Shown here piece by piece: positions 23,761-34,000 of a stretch of DNA of 64,000 nucleotides. Origin of the DNA: Liopterus haemorrhoidalis (taxonomy: Eukaryota > Arthropoda > Insecta > Coleoptera > Dytiscidae); the NCBI GenBank assembly GCA_963971575.1, contig OZ020616.1, positions 38,468,250 to 38,532,249 of the forward strand, written 5' to 3'. The translations under genes were made by a program, and so were the position numbers. The number at the start of each line of letters is the position of its first letter. The first letter of the stretch is position 1. The notes beneath the pieces were generated by a model. It was given only the letters and a program-made list of their open reading frames with translations. It searched no databases and had not been told where the DNA came from.

Positions 23761-24425
23761 TACTGAGTCGGCTAGTCAGCTAAGCCAGTCAGTAGACTGG
23801 CTTAGTGACCGAAGTGAGCCGGTTCACCAAATTTAAAGAACCGACCTTGTCTCACTGCATAGCTTCAGAGATTCGGTTGGACCTGCGACCGAAGTGAGCC
23901 AGATCAGTTTTCATGCCGAGCTATGCGAGGATTAGGCTTTTTATGCATTATGCACATTGTAGCTAATAAGTCTAGTCAAGTTTTCTGTACAACCTCATTG
24001 GTTGCATGACCAATTCGCATAGTTCGCTGTAAGTCTAACTAAATATTTTATTAAAAGGAATATGATATTTAATATTTGCTTTTAATTTACGTTAATTTGT
24101 TGCTATCTAATAACATATTTCTGTTTTAAACAAACATGTAAACGGTAATAGATGTGGACAGCATGATTTCACTGATTACACTTCGGCGTAAATTATAATA
24201 TACGTTTCATATGTCAACAGTTGGCCACTATTTACAAACACTCCGTGATCAGCACTATGCACTTACAAATCTTAACTTCGGCCTTGCCCGTTTGTACCTA
24301 TCTATTATGTTATTATTATGCAAAACTATTTGTTTACGTTATTACTTATACATTCTTTACTTTAACTGTTAATTCATACATGTGTTGATAAACAATAAAA
24401 TCTATTTATTTATTTATAACTTTGT
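23761..24425. other. No gene seen
   Basis: Contains a local repeat of GACCGAAGTGAGCC (near 23806 and 23887) but no gene. Confidence 0.4.
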
Positions 24426-24429
24426 GCCT

Positions 24430-24874
24430 TTTAGTATATACTATTCCCCAAGTATTACAAGGTATCCCAAAAGCTTCTTCAGTGGACCCGGTTTCCACCC
24501 AGAACGATATCACTCCAGAAAATATCAAATTTTTCAACCACTTTGGCGATAGTCCTTCTCCAAATCATGCGCAGTCTACCTCTACTACAACTGCCTTGCC
24601 AGTTCCAATTTAACACATATTTGTAATTAACAAATAATAATAATAATAGCCTGTGTCTAATCCCGCGCCACTTAGACAGATTAATTTTTTCGGCGATGCT
24701 CATTATATAGGCCCTTCCAAAAAGTTCTGCATTAGTAATAATGTTTGGCCAGAAGATACTGAGGGTTTTGTAACATCCAGGATTCACAACCACACAGCAA
24801 TACAAAAAAAAGATGGTGTAAACGGTGCGCAGTTCTGTAGATAGAACCAGGTATGTCAATTTCCAGATTAACAT
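24430..24874 (-). pseudogene. RTE-like LINE, C-terminal fragment of the polyprotein
   Basis: On the minus strand FWPNIITNAELFGRA and KWRGIRHR correspond to the stretch after the RT of RTE-type elements. After an AT-triplet run near 24633-24650, WNWQGSCSRGRLRMIWRRTI..DIVLGGNRVH matches their basic C-terminal tail (RGRP..TWRRT..DRVRW). A TGA replaces the expected Trp codon after RVH, followed by RSFWDTL and another stop. RT and endonuclease domains are missing. Frames on the plus strand here are shadows. Confidence 0.65.
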
Positions 24875-24913
24875 CTGAAAAACGTGATAGGTCTGGATCT
24901 GGATCTGGAAAGC

Positions 24914-25455
24914 ATGATTAGCTTTTTACCGACCGCCAACATATATATAAGGGAGGTATTATGATCTGTACTGATTTTTGGGTAATAAAGTATTATTATT
25001 ATTATTATTATCATACCGATTTTGACATTTCGAGATTTCGATGGATCTACACGAACTGAGGTCCCTACATAACGTTTTCACTATTTTTAGCATGATGTCT
25101 GTCTGTCTGTCTGTCTGTCTCTCTGTCCGTAGGTCTGTGTACAAGTGCAGAGCAAATTCGGCTAAAAGGATTTTTATAAAACTTCATATTTAAGCTTTTG
25201 ACATCAATGGAGTTGATCAACTTTTGGTAAAAATCGGTTAACTAGAAATGGGAGTTTACTCGGGTCTGTTTTAAGATTTTTGCGAATATTGCAAAACAGA
25301 GAAATATTTCGAAAAAAATTATCTAACAAAAGTTACTATAAAAGCAATAACTAACAACTTTTATTTGAGACATTTTTTTTTTGTATGTATGCACATTGTT
25401 AAATTGTCAACGTAATATAATACGTTATTGTCTTTTACTATGTATAATAACTACT
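24914..25455 (+). repeat. GTCT-bearing repeat, copy 3
   Basis: Starts at TTTTTACCGACCGCCAACAT and keeps the family order through the (GTCT)n tract (25097-25125), CAAATTCGGCTAAAAGGA and TTTTATTTGAGA. The GACCGCC end at the right is missing. A short insertion interrupts the leader at 24971-25014. Confidence 0.8.
24971..25014 (+). mobile_element. Extremely short LINE-tail insertion
   Basis: Relative to the other copies, which read GTGATCATACC, about 45 bases ending in TAATAAAG(TATTAT)n interrupt the leader. A polyadenylation-like signal plus a (TTA)n tail suggests a severely 5'-truncated LINE insertion. Confidence 0.5.
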
Positions 25456-25682
25456 CTAATAAAGTTATGAAAAAAAATGTTGAAAAAAATTAGATTTATG
25501 TTTTATTATTTTTTGTAATATTATCATTTTTAATTTTAGAAATATAAATGTCTTTTTAGAAACTAAATCACAGATTTTAACTTCACAAAAGTTTGGTTTT
25601 AATTAATATGATGGCTATATCAGTTAAATATATAATAAATTACTTGCAATATTTTTATATTATTTACCAATTTACTTGAAAT

Positions 25683-25786
25683 CCAGTCGCCGGTGTATAT
25701 TCGACCCCTTGATCATCATTGACCCCCTTTTAAATTTAGTTGACCCCCAGGGGGGTGAATACGGACCCCGTTGGGAACCCCTGCGC
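25683..25786 (-). repeat. hAT end of the TCGACCCC family
   Basis: Read from the right end, CAGGGGTTCCCAACGGGG is a hAT-like terminus; GACCCCC motifs follow, as in the remnant at 20094. The left part is missing. Confidence 0.5.
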
Positions 25787-25940
25787 TATACCATAGTGAC
25801 CGGCATCACGCAAAAAACACTTTCTTTTGTTAGTTGTAACTAAAGTAGAATTACAGATCACTGGATAAAATATTTAAAATTAGAAGTTTCTTATAAATTT
25901 TTTTTATATATCGTATATCATATAACATCTACAACATTTA

Positions 25941-26071
25941 TGGCGGGTTGCTAACGTAAGAGTTTTCTCTAACTCAAGTTAAAATCATTTGTTATTGTAT
26001 GCTACAACATAAAACAAAAACAAATGATTTTAACTTGAGTTATGGATAATTCTTACTTTAGTAACCGGCCA
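25941..26071. mobile_element. Short palindromic MITE with TTA target duplication (Harbinger-like)
   Basis: TGGCGGGTTGCTAACG at the left and the complement of GTAACCGGCCA at the right start arms of about 55 bases, which include AACTCAAGTTAAAATCATTT on both sides. TTA flanks both ends (25938-25940, 26072-26074), the 3-bp TWA duplication known for PIF/Harbinger. Confidence 0.72.
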
Positions 26072-26074
26072 TTA

Positions 26075-27325
26075 CTGAAGCATTTCTTGAAAAAAAAATA
26101 TACTTTTGTCAAACGGGGGAAGTGCACACGAATACAAAATTAATGATAGAATCACACTAGGCACTCGCAAAACTTTACTTGCCTTACACTAATGCTATAT
26201 GTTACTAGATAGCACTAATGTCGGAACGCAAAAGGAGAACACACAAGTTGAGCAAGACAAGATCATCTAAAGGAGAAGTGTCCTGCTCAAAGGAAGACTG
26301 TTAGTTCCCTTAGTATATGACGCAGACTAGGTATTGGAAAATTTATGGACAAGGAAAATATTCAAATGATGACCGCGAGATATAGTCAAAAATAAAAAGA
26401 AATCATCAATGCACAGATGAGCTAAAAAGATATACCAACACTTGGATTTTGCTGGCACAAGAAAGAGAGAAATATAAACAAAATAGGCAAATGTTTAGCA
26501 ACAGAAGTTGACTGTGGATCAATGGTAATGTTAATAAAGATAAAATTATATAATTGACGTTCACAGGAAATAGATAAAAAGAATGTTGATTAACTGTTGC
26601 AGTAACACATATGACAAATTAATAAAAAGACAAAGTTTATGCCTGTATCATTAGAATCATTATTTGTAATTTGCGGTTAACATCACTTATTGGTTTTGCA
26701 AAATATACATAACATTAAACAAATGAAGGAAGCCTGTTGCAACATATAGCATATTGGTATTTCTGGCTTCTGACGTTCATTATAATTAATACGTTAGCAA
26801 TTATTTCTAATGGATGGTATTAGGGAAACTAATCGTTAATAGAGTTATAAATATATGGAGAGATGATGATTATGTGATGATGTACTAAGCATATGACTTA
26901 AGTCTATTTTTACCCTTATAATTTTAATTTATTTTAAGATGTAGATAAAACATTTATAGAACAGTGTTTTTCAAATCTTTTTTGCAACTATACACTTAGT
27001 TTCCTTGTTTTTAAACATGTTTTTATAAACGCCAAAACAAAAAGATAAATACGTAACACATTTTTATTTACAAAATATTCAAAATAAAAAAAGCAGTAGT
27101 AATATATATTTAAATTATTTAGGCATATGAAATTTTAATTAAATTATTAATGAAAAAACAGAACCTGAGTTTTTAAGAAAATATATTTTTAATCCTTGAT
27201 CTTATTATTTGATAAAATATATTTATTTGACAAAAACTGTACATGTCTGCTATTTACTGAGTGAAACATCTGTGCACCGACATCCACTTGTTAAACTGAA
27301 AAATCTTCTTCTTCTTCTTTTTTTG
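26075..27325. other. No recognisable gene
   Basis: AT-rich, with only short frames; nothing recognised on either strand. Confidence 0.45.
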
Positions 27326-27331
27326 ACAAGG

Positions 27332-28026
27332 ATTAAGTAACCAGACTGATTTTTATTTATTTTATTTTTTTATTCAAATAGAATTACAATTCAATATTAT
27401 CTCCCTCAAAATAACTTTCTTGAGAAGCTACACAGCGCTGGAGACGGTTCTTCCAATCCTCATAGCAGTGATGAAACTCGGATACTGGAATAGCTTTCAG
27501 CTGGTCAGTTCCGGGCGTTTGAATATTTTCGAGTGTCCTAAAATAAAGTCCCTTGAGGTCAATTCAACTCTTCCCCAATTATTCTGACTGTCAACCGACG
27601 ATCTGAATGCACAAGATCCGATTCTGTTGACATTTTCATCGGTTCTTGAAGATGAAGGCCTTCCGCTGCGTGATTCATCTTCAACTCTCTTCCTTCTGAA
27701 AACGCCTTAAACCACCAAAAAACCTGGGTCCTTGACAAAACACTGTCTCCATAGGGCTGCTGAAGTTTTGCAAAAGTTTTCGTTGCACTGTGCCTAAGGC
27801 TAAAGCAAAACCTGATAGCACACCATTGCTCGATATAAATGTGACTCATTTTTAGAACGCACTAGAAAAAATTGTTTCACGAAAAAAATTGCTACGGACA
27901 ACAAAATTACTCTAGCGAGTTCAAACTCGTACTGAAGGTGTACCACATGTTAATCTACCGCCCCTCCAAGTCCTGCCTCCCAAATGTTGCCAGACAAACG
28001 ATATGTTGCCAGTCCGGTTACTTAAT
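27332..28026 (-). mobile_element. Internally deleted mariner element
   Basis: ATTAAGTAACCAGACTG at the left pairs with CAGTCCGGTTACTTAAT at the right (one mismatch). The element has the 5' region and the two ends of a mariner transposase gene but lacks its middle. About 695 bp against about 1.3 kb for full-length mariners. Confidence 0.8.
27384..27849 (-). pseudogene. Mariner transposase, N-terminus joined to C-terminus by internal deletion
   Basis: From ATG at 27849 about 96 residues carry the mariner/SETMAR-type HTH region (AIRFCFSLRHSATKTFAKLQ, GDSVLSRTQVFWWFKAFSEG, RRLTVRIIGEELN). The frame then stops at 27559. In a neighbouring frame the extreme C-terminus follows at once (DLKGLYFRTLENIQTPGTDQ, then EDWKNRLQRCVASQESYFEG) with a stop at 27384. 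The three catalytic Asp residues and all sequence between are deleted. The product could bind ends at best; it cannot cut DNA. Confidence 0.85.
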
Positions 28027-28149
28027 TTACGCATCTCGTATATATAACTACTAAAATCATCAACCAGGGAACTGTTTTCGGCAAGTTGCAGGTTCAAAGC
28101 TCGTGGTTTGTTCTGAAGGAGTAACCAGGACTGGAGATCATAAAACTAG

Positions 28150-28720
28150 TAACTTTTCGAGATTTTTACAAATAAGCATGAATTGAGCTTGTTATAGCAC
28201 GGATCAATTGTTTTAGCGTGATGTCGGTCTGTCTTTCTTTCTGTGGTGGCCAGGTGTAGAGCAAATTTGGATGAACGAATTTTTAACAAATATCAATTTA
28301 ATTTGGGATGTGAATATCAATTTGATTAACATTTGATTAACAGATCGGTTCACCGGAATGGATAGTTTACTGATTGCCAATATTTCTAAACCAAGAAATA
28401 TTTCAAAAAATTTACTGAACAAAAGTCGTTATACAAGTAATTACGATAAACTTTTATTTGAGACATTTTTTGATACGGTTTAATAAATTTCTATAACTTT
28501 TCATATTTTTGTGATGACATTTTGTGTTTCTATTTTGACATATATACGTATGTAGGTACGTTCATAGTTACAGTAAATTATAAATACGTATCACGACATT
28601 GTCAAGTAATAACACTCTATTTTTCAATAAAAAGTCTCTGTTAGATAGTATTTTGTTTAAGTATTATGTGCTGATGATCGATTATGTGGTCATAAATCCG
28701 GTACTATAAAAAAATAAATA
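28150..28720 (+). repeat. GTCT-bearing repeat, copy 4 (diverged subfamily)
   Basis: TTTTCGAGATTTTTACA, ATTGTTTTAGCGTGATGTCGGTCTG (split motif), GTGTAGAGCAAATTTGG, GGAATGGATAGTTTACTGAT and TTTTATTTGAGACATTTTT follow in family order. GGAATGGATAGTTTACTGAT is shared with copy 2, so the two form a subfamily. Confidence 0.6.
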
Positions 28721-28924
28721 AAACTGATCTAGCTCAACATCCAAACATTTGAAGGTCAGCTACTCTTTATATATATAAAAAAAAAAAACAGCCCATAACA
28801 TATTTTATAATAAAAACCATGTCCGGTTGACAATTCTTCATATTGAAAAAACAAATAAATAAAATAAAAGTTGGCATTCATTTAATTTCGAAAAATTTCT
28901 GATACACATTTTCAAATTACAATT

Positions 28925-29210
28925 CACATATTTTTTTACGTTTATCTTCCGATATTGTGCAGTCCGTTCCGGGGTCGACTCAGCCTCAAGTATTTAATAC
29001 AATAATGAGTACCTGTTTATACAGGGATAATAGGACCTGTCGAAACGTGACCTTGACCACGTGGATTAAAACCACGTGGTTTACGTGGTTTTGCCACGTG
29101 ATTTATGGCCGGAGGTCTAAAAATGAGGAACTTACCTTCTCTGTCCCAATTCGCCTATCTAGGCGTTTGGAACAAATTATTTATTATTTTTTATTTATTT
29201 TATACTATCT
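28925..29210 (+). repeat. SINE body, copy 2
   Basis: TTATCTTCCGATATTGTGCAG, GGGGTCGACTCAGCCTCAAG, TATTTAATAC, then GGCCGGAGGTCTA and CGCCTATCTAGGCG, ending in a T/A-rich tail. The central block is shared with 38995-39150 and the 3' block with 29930-30050. Confidence 0.65.
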
Positions 29211-29925
29211 TACATAAAATATTGTTTTACACAAATATTATAACTAATAGAACGTTTAGGAGTTAAGTAGAGACTTGAATGAATTATAATAGTGGCATAT
29301 AAACAATAAGTTTAATTTTTTATCTAATTCTTTTATCAGCCAATATAGCAAAGACGCTTTAAAACTTAACAGAAATTTATAGCGTTAATTTATTTGATTT
29401 GCACTACTATCCTTGATTCACTTTATAATTCTTCATGTTCTTTTTCTTTCGCATAATCCGTTCCGAACGTTGGGTACATATAATGTGAATGTAACTCCAA
29501 ACTATTCCCTTAGGTTAACGAATCAAAAGTCCATCGAGTCCTTCATTATTCTTCCAAATCTTATTCTCCCTCCAACCTTTCATTGTACAATATTCTTTAG
29601 AATTTGATATTTTCACTAACTCAATTATAGAATAAAATATAATAATAAAGAACGGAAGTAAATCATTTATCAGGTATGATATTACATAAAATTCAATTTA
29701 AAATTTTAATGACTTAATTATCTTTATGTATTTATTTTATGTGTACCAATGGTAATAAATTTTATTAACTAAAGAATCATCTTTATTTAAAAATTGCCTT
29801 GTCACACATGAAGTCATTTGACATTTATTTTTTTTCAGAACATTAATGGGAATTCCGCGAAATATCTAAAATAGAAATTATTGTAATGAAATAAATATAT
29901 TTCTATAAAAAGATCCGGGTGTAAT
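29211..29925. other. No gene seen
   Basis: AT-rich; nothing recognised. Confidence 0.45.
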
Positions 29926-29929
29926 TTTT

Positions 29930-30050
29930 CACTTGCTATACGTAGCTTCCATATCTATGACCGGCGGTCTAGATACGGATAACTTACCTTTTCTGCCCCT
30001 TATACGCCTATCTAGGCGTTGGGAACCTATTATTTTATACGATATGACAT
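29930..30050 (+). repeat. SINE 3' block, copy 3
   Basis: ATGACCGGCGGTCTAGATAC, AACTTACCTTTTCTGCCCC and CGCCTATCTAGGCG match the 3' block of the SINE copy at 29100-29170. Confidence 0.6.
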
Positions 30051-30309
30051 AAGGAAACAAAAGGCTTAAGATGATCCTGTAGTCCTGCGCACGAAACTTT
30101 AAAATATATTATAACCAGACATTTTTACACAGGCTTTTAAACTTATCAAAATAAAAAATATGTGAATTATGGTCTTATCTACTATATTAAAGACCATAGA
30201 TCAGAAATGGCCAAACTTTTAATACGCGTGCCATATTATGTTTGACAGAAGTTGTCGCGAGCTAGGTATTTGGGCTAGATTGATGTTTCTATGTATTTTG
30301 CAAAAATAT

Positions 30310-30345
30310 TATAGAAACACCCCCATTTTTAGAGTTTTGTAGGTA

Positions 30346-30390
<45 letters not shown>

Positions 30391-30844
30391 GAAAAATCTA
30401 AAAAACATATCCCCCTAAAAATATAAACAAATATGAGATCATCGAAAAAAAAATATTTTTTTATAATTCTGAGTAGGGTATCAAATGAAAGCCCTTGGTA
30501 CGTGGATTAACGATCAAATTTTTACCGACCGCCAACAGGGAGGTATTGTGATCATATCGATTTTGATATATCGAGATTTCGATGGATCTCTACGAATTAA
30601 GATCCCTACATAACGTTTTGACTATTTTTAGCATGATGTCTGTCGTTCTGTCTGTCTGTCTGTCTCTCTGTCTGTCTGTCTGTGTGCCTAGAGAGTTGAA
30701 ATTTGGCATGCTTATACAACTCTTTGACCCGCACATAGGAAAAATACTAAAACATCTAAAAAACATATCCCCCTAAAAATATAAACAAATATGAGATCAT
30801 CGAAAAAAAAATATTTTTTTATAATTCTGAGTAGGGTATCAAAT
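30310..30844 (+). repeat. Tandemly duplicated GTCT-bearing repeats, copy 5
   Basis: Two GTCT tracts (30345-30391, and 30637-30683) are each followed by the same block, from ATCTAAAAAACATATCCCCC to GGTATCAAAT. The second unit begins ACCGACCGCCAACAGGGAGG. The 128-bp block (with its continuation at 35149-35190) is identical in both units apart from the gypsy insertion, so the duplication is recent. Confidence 0.8.
30840..30844 (+). other. 5-bp target duplication, left copy
   Basis: CAAAT here and CAAAT at 35149-35153 flank the gypsy element. The uninterrupted site is seen in the neighbouring repeat unit (GGTATCAAATGAAAGCCC at about 30476-30493). Confidence 0.95.
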
Positions 30845-30982
30845 TGTAATATCTTCAATTTTACATATAATTAAAACTTTATTACAAAAACTATTACAAC
30901 TGTCAAACAGCGTCTGTTTCCATGATACCCAAAACAAGTTCATACAGACATATTTAGGATCTAGTATGTTTCATATACTACA
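30845..30982 (-). repeat. 3' LTR of the gypsy element
   Basis: 138 bp; identical to 35011-35148. In element orientation it has GTAATAAAG, a likely polyadenylation signal. Confidence 0.96.
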
Positions 30983-30992
30983 ACCCTCCCCG
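30983..30992 (-). promoter_or_regulatory. Polypurine tract of the gypsy element
   Basis: In element orientation CGGGGAGGGT lies immediately before the 3' LTR, where plus-strand synthesis is primed. Confidence 0.85.
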
Positions 30993-31046
30993 TTTATTTA
31001 TGTTTTACCCTTTACAAATTAAATGTCCTAATTAACTTGTTTACGG

Positions 31047-34000
31047 TTAATAATTTAATCTTACAGGTTGTTTTACTATTCTTTTGGAACGCCTGGGAGA
31101 AGGAATATATTTTGGCACTGATAGCGATTTCTTTTGACTATGGTTCGCATTATCATTATCAATAGCATCCTCGAAACTATCATTTACAACAATATCTTGT
31201 AATTGTTCTTGAGATAATGACATTGATCGAATCTGATTAATATGACGTTTCCACTGAATGTGTGAATTATTTAATCTTGCTAAATAATGCCTTTTCCCAA
31301 AAGTTTTTACAATAATAGCTGGCGTCCAGGACGCTTTCTTATTTCTATAATCTCTTACACTAACATGTTGTCCAACCTGGAATGTTTCTCTCCTTTTCCC
31401 CCCATAATTATTAATTTGTTTTAATTGTTTTTCTTTAACTCTTTTTAATATTTGGGGTGAAACATTCGAAGTAGGCTTATTTATTTTTAACAAATCAAAT
31501 CTAGTTTTAATGTTTCGTCCGAACATTAGATATGAGGGACTAACACCTGTTGTTGCATGCGGTGTTGTTCTATAATCTAATAAAAATGTATTTAACAATA
31601 TATTAAGATCCATTTTTTCGTTATCTAATAACAATTTGCATAACGATTTTTTTGTTGTACGCACCGAATTTTCTGCTGCTCCATTCGTAGATGGATTACA
31701 GACAGAACTAAAAACATGTGAAATACCATTGTTTTTTACAAAATTCTGAAACAATTCACTTGTGAATTGTCTTCCGTTATCGGTAACGATTATCCGGGGT
31801 AGACCAAATTTGGAAAATAAATTTCTTAAAGCATTTATAGTTGCTTTAGCTGTTATTGAAGACATTAAAATAGTTTCCAACCATTTACTATGAGCGTCAG
31901 TTACGATCAGAAATGTATATCCGTTAAACGGTCCCGCGAAATCACAATGTATACGTTGCCACGGTTCCTCTGGCCAATTCCAGTTAATTAATGCAGTTTT
32001 TTGCGGACTGTCTTGAAATTTTGTACATATTTCGCATGATTTGACCAAATGTTCAATATCTGCGTCCATTTTTGGCCACCAAAAGAAACTTCTAGCCTTA
32101 CTTTTCATTTTACTTATTCCAAAATGAGAGGAATGAAGCTCTTTTAAAATACTTTCACGAAATTTAGGCGGAATTATTAATCTGTGACCCCAAAATAAAC
32201 AATTCCCTTCCGTGTTTAATTCCATTTTTCTAATAAAATAAGGTTTAATCTCGTTTTCTACCTTATTCGGCCATATATTATTTACGTAACTAATTACTTT
32301 TTTTAAAATATAATTGTTATTTGTTTCCGCTTTAATTTCTTTTAATGTTATCGGTATTCCGGACTCCGCAGTTACAAAATTTAAAAATACTGTGTCATTT
32401 TCTTCATAATCTTCAGTATTTGAAACTGGTGCGCGCGAAAAATAATCTGACGGATTATTCTTAGATTTAATGTATTCAATATTGTAACTGAATCCCGACA
32501 GATAAATTGCGTAACGTTGCAGTCTATTTGCAGCTAACTGGGGAATTCCGACTTTTGTACCGAATATTGAGACTAACGGACGGTGATCCGTTACTAAAGT
32601 GAATTTATTTCCACTTAAATATTGCGCAAATTTTTTAACACCATATACAATAGCAAGCGCTTCTTTATGTATTTGCGAATATTTTTTCTCCGTTTCCGTT
32701 AGTGTTCGTGATGCATATTCTAAAGGTTTTTCTACACCGTTTTCATAGACGTGTGATAATATAGCACCTAACCCCTCCGGTGAAGCATCAACTGTTAATT
32801 TTAAGGGTACTTCCGGGTTAAAATGTACTAGAATATCTGCGGATGCTAAAATATTTATAATTTTCTTAAACGTACTGGAACATGTTTCATCCCATTGCCA
32901 TTTACTACCCTTTTTTAGTAGTTTATATAATGGTGACATTACCGTAGATAAATTAGGGCAATATTTCCTATAGTAATTTATTGTTCCTAAAAAAGATTCC
33001 AGTTTTTTAACATTCGTCGGCATTGGCGTATTTTTAATACATTTTATTTTTTCCGGATCAGTATTCAATCCGTTTGAATCTATCATAAAACCCAAAAATT
33101 TTATAGAATTTTGAAAAAAACTACATTTTTGTTTTTGTACTTTTAAACCGCAATTTTTTAAACATGTTAAGACCTGTTTTAATCTAAACATATGTTCTTC
33201 GCGATTTTTACCCGTTACGCAAATATCATCAATAAAAACTACCGTGCCTTCTATTCCGGCTAACACTGTTTCCATAATTTTTTGAAATTTAGTCGGCCCG
33301 ATAGATATTCCATACGGCAACCGATTATATCTGTATAATCCCTTATGCGTAACGATTGTTGTAAACTCTTTTGATTTTTCATCCAATTCTACCTGTTGGT
33401 ACGCTTGTTTTAAATCAATTTTAGAAAATTGTTGTCCGCCTTGCAATTGAACAAACAATTCTTCAATTTTGGGCAATGGATGTTTGTCCATCTGTATGTA
33501 GGGATTAATTGTGACCTTATAATCCCCACACAGTCTTACTGTGCCATCCGTTTTTAGCACAGGAACGACGGGTGTTCCCCATTCCGAATATTCTACTTTC
33601 GATAAAATCCCGCAATCCATTAACCGATTTATCTCTACTTCTACTTTCGATTTTATTGCAAACGGTACGGATCGAACTTTGTGAAATTTAGGAACTGCAT
33701 CCTCTTTCAAAATTATCGAAATTTTCCCTTTATTAAACAGTCCTAAACCTTCTGCAAATACCTCTTTGAACTCATCACCTAACTCTTTTATCTCTGAATA
33801 TTGCATAAAATTTAATTCAGCTATGCCTAAATTAAACTTTCGCATCCAATCTATGCCTAAAATAGGATTTTTTGCGTTTTTTATTACATAAAAATCAATG
33901 TTTTCATTTTTATTGTTGTATTGCATTTTTACAGTAAAATATCCTAACGGTATTATTTCATTGCCATCGTAACAACGCAAGATAGTTCGGGTTGGTTTTA

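Noticed and set aside
24653..24844. 63-codon plus-strand frame
   Set aside because: Shadow of the minus-strand RTE-like fragment, which has recognisable motifs.
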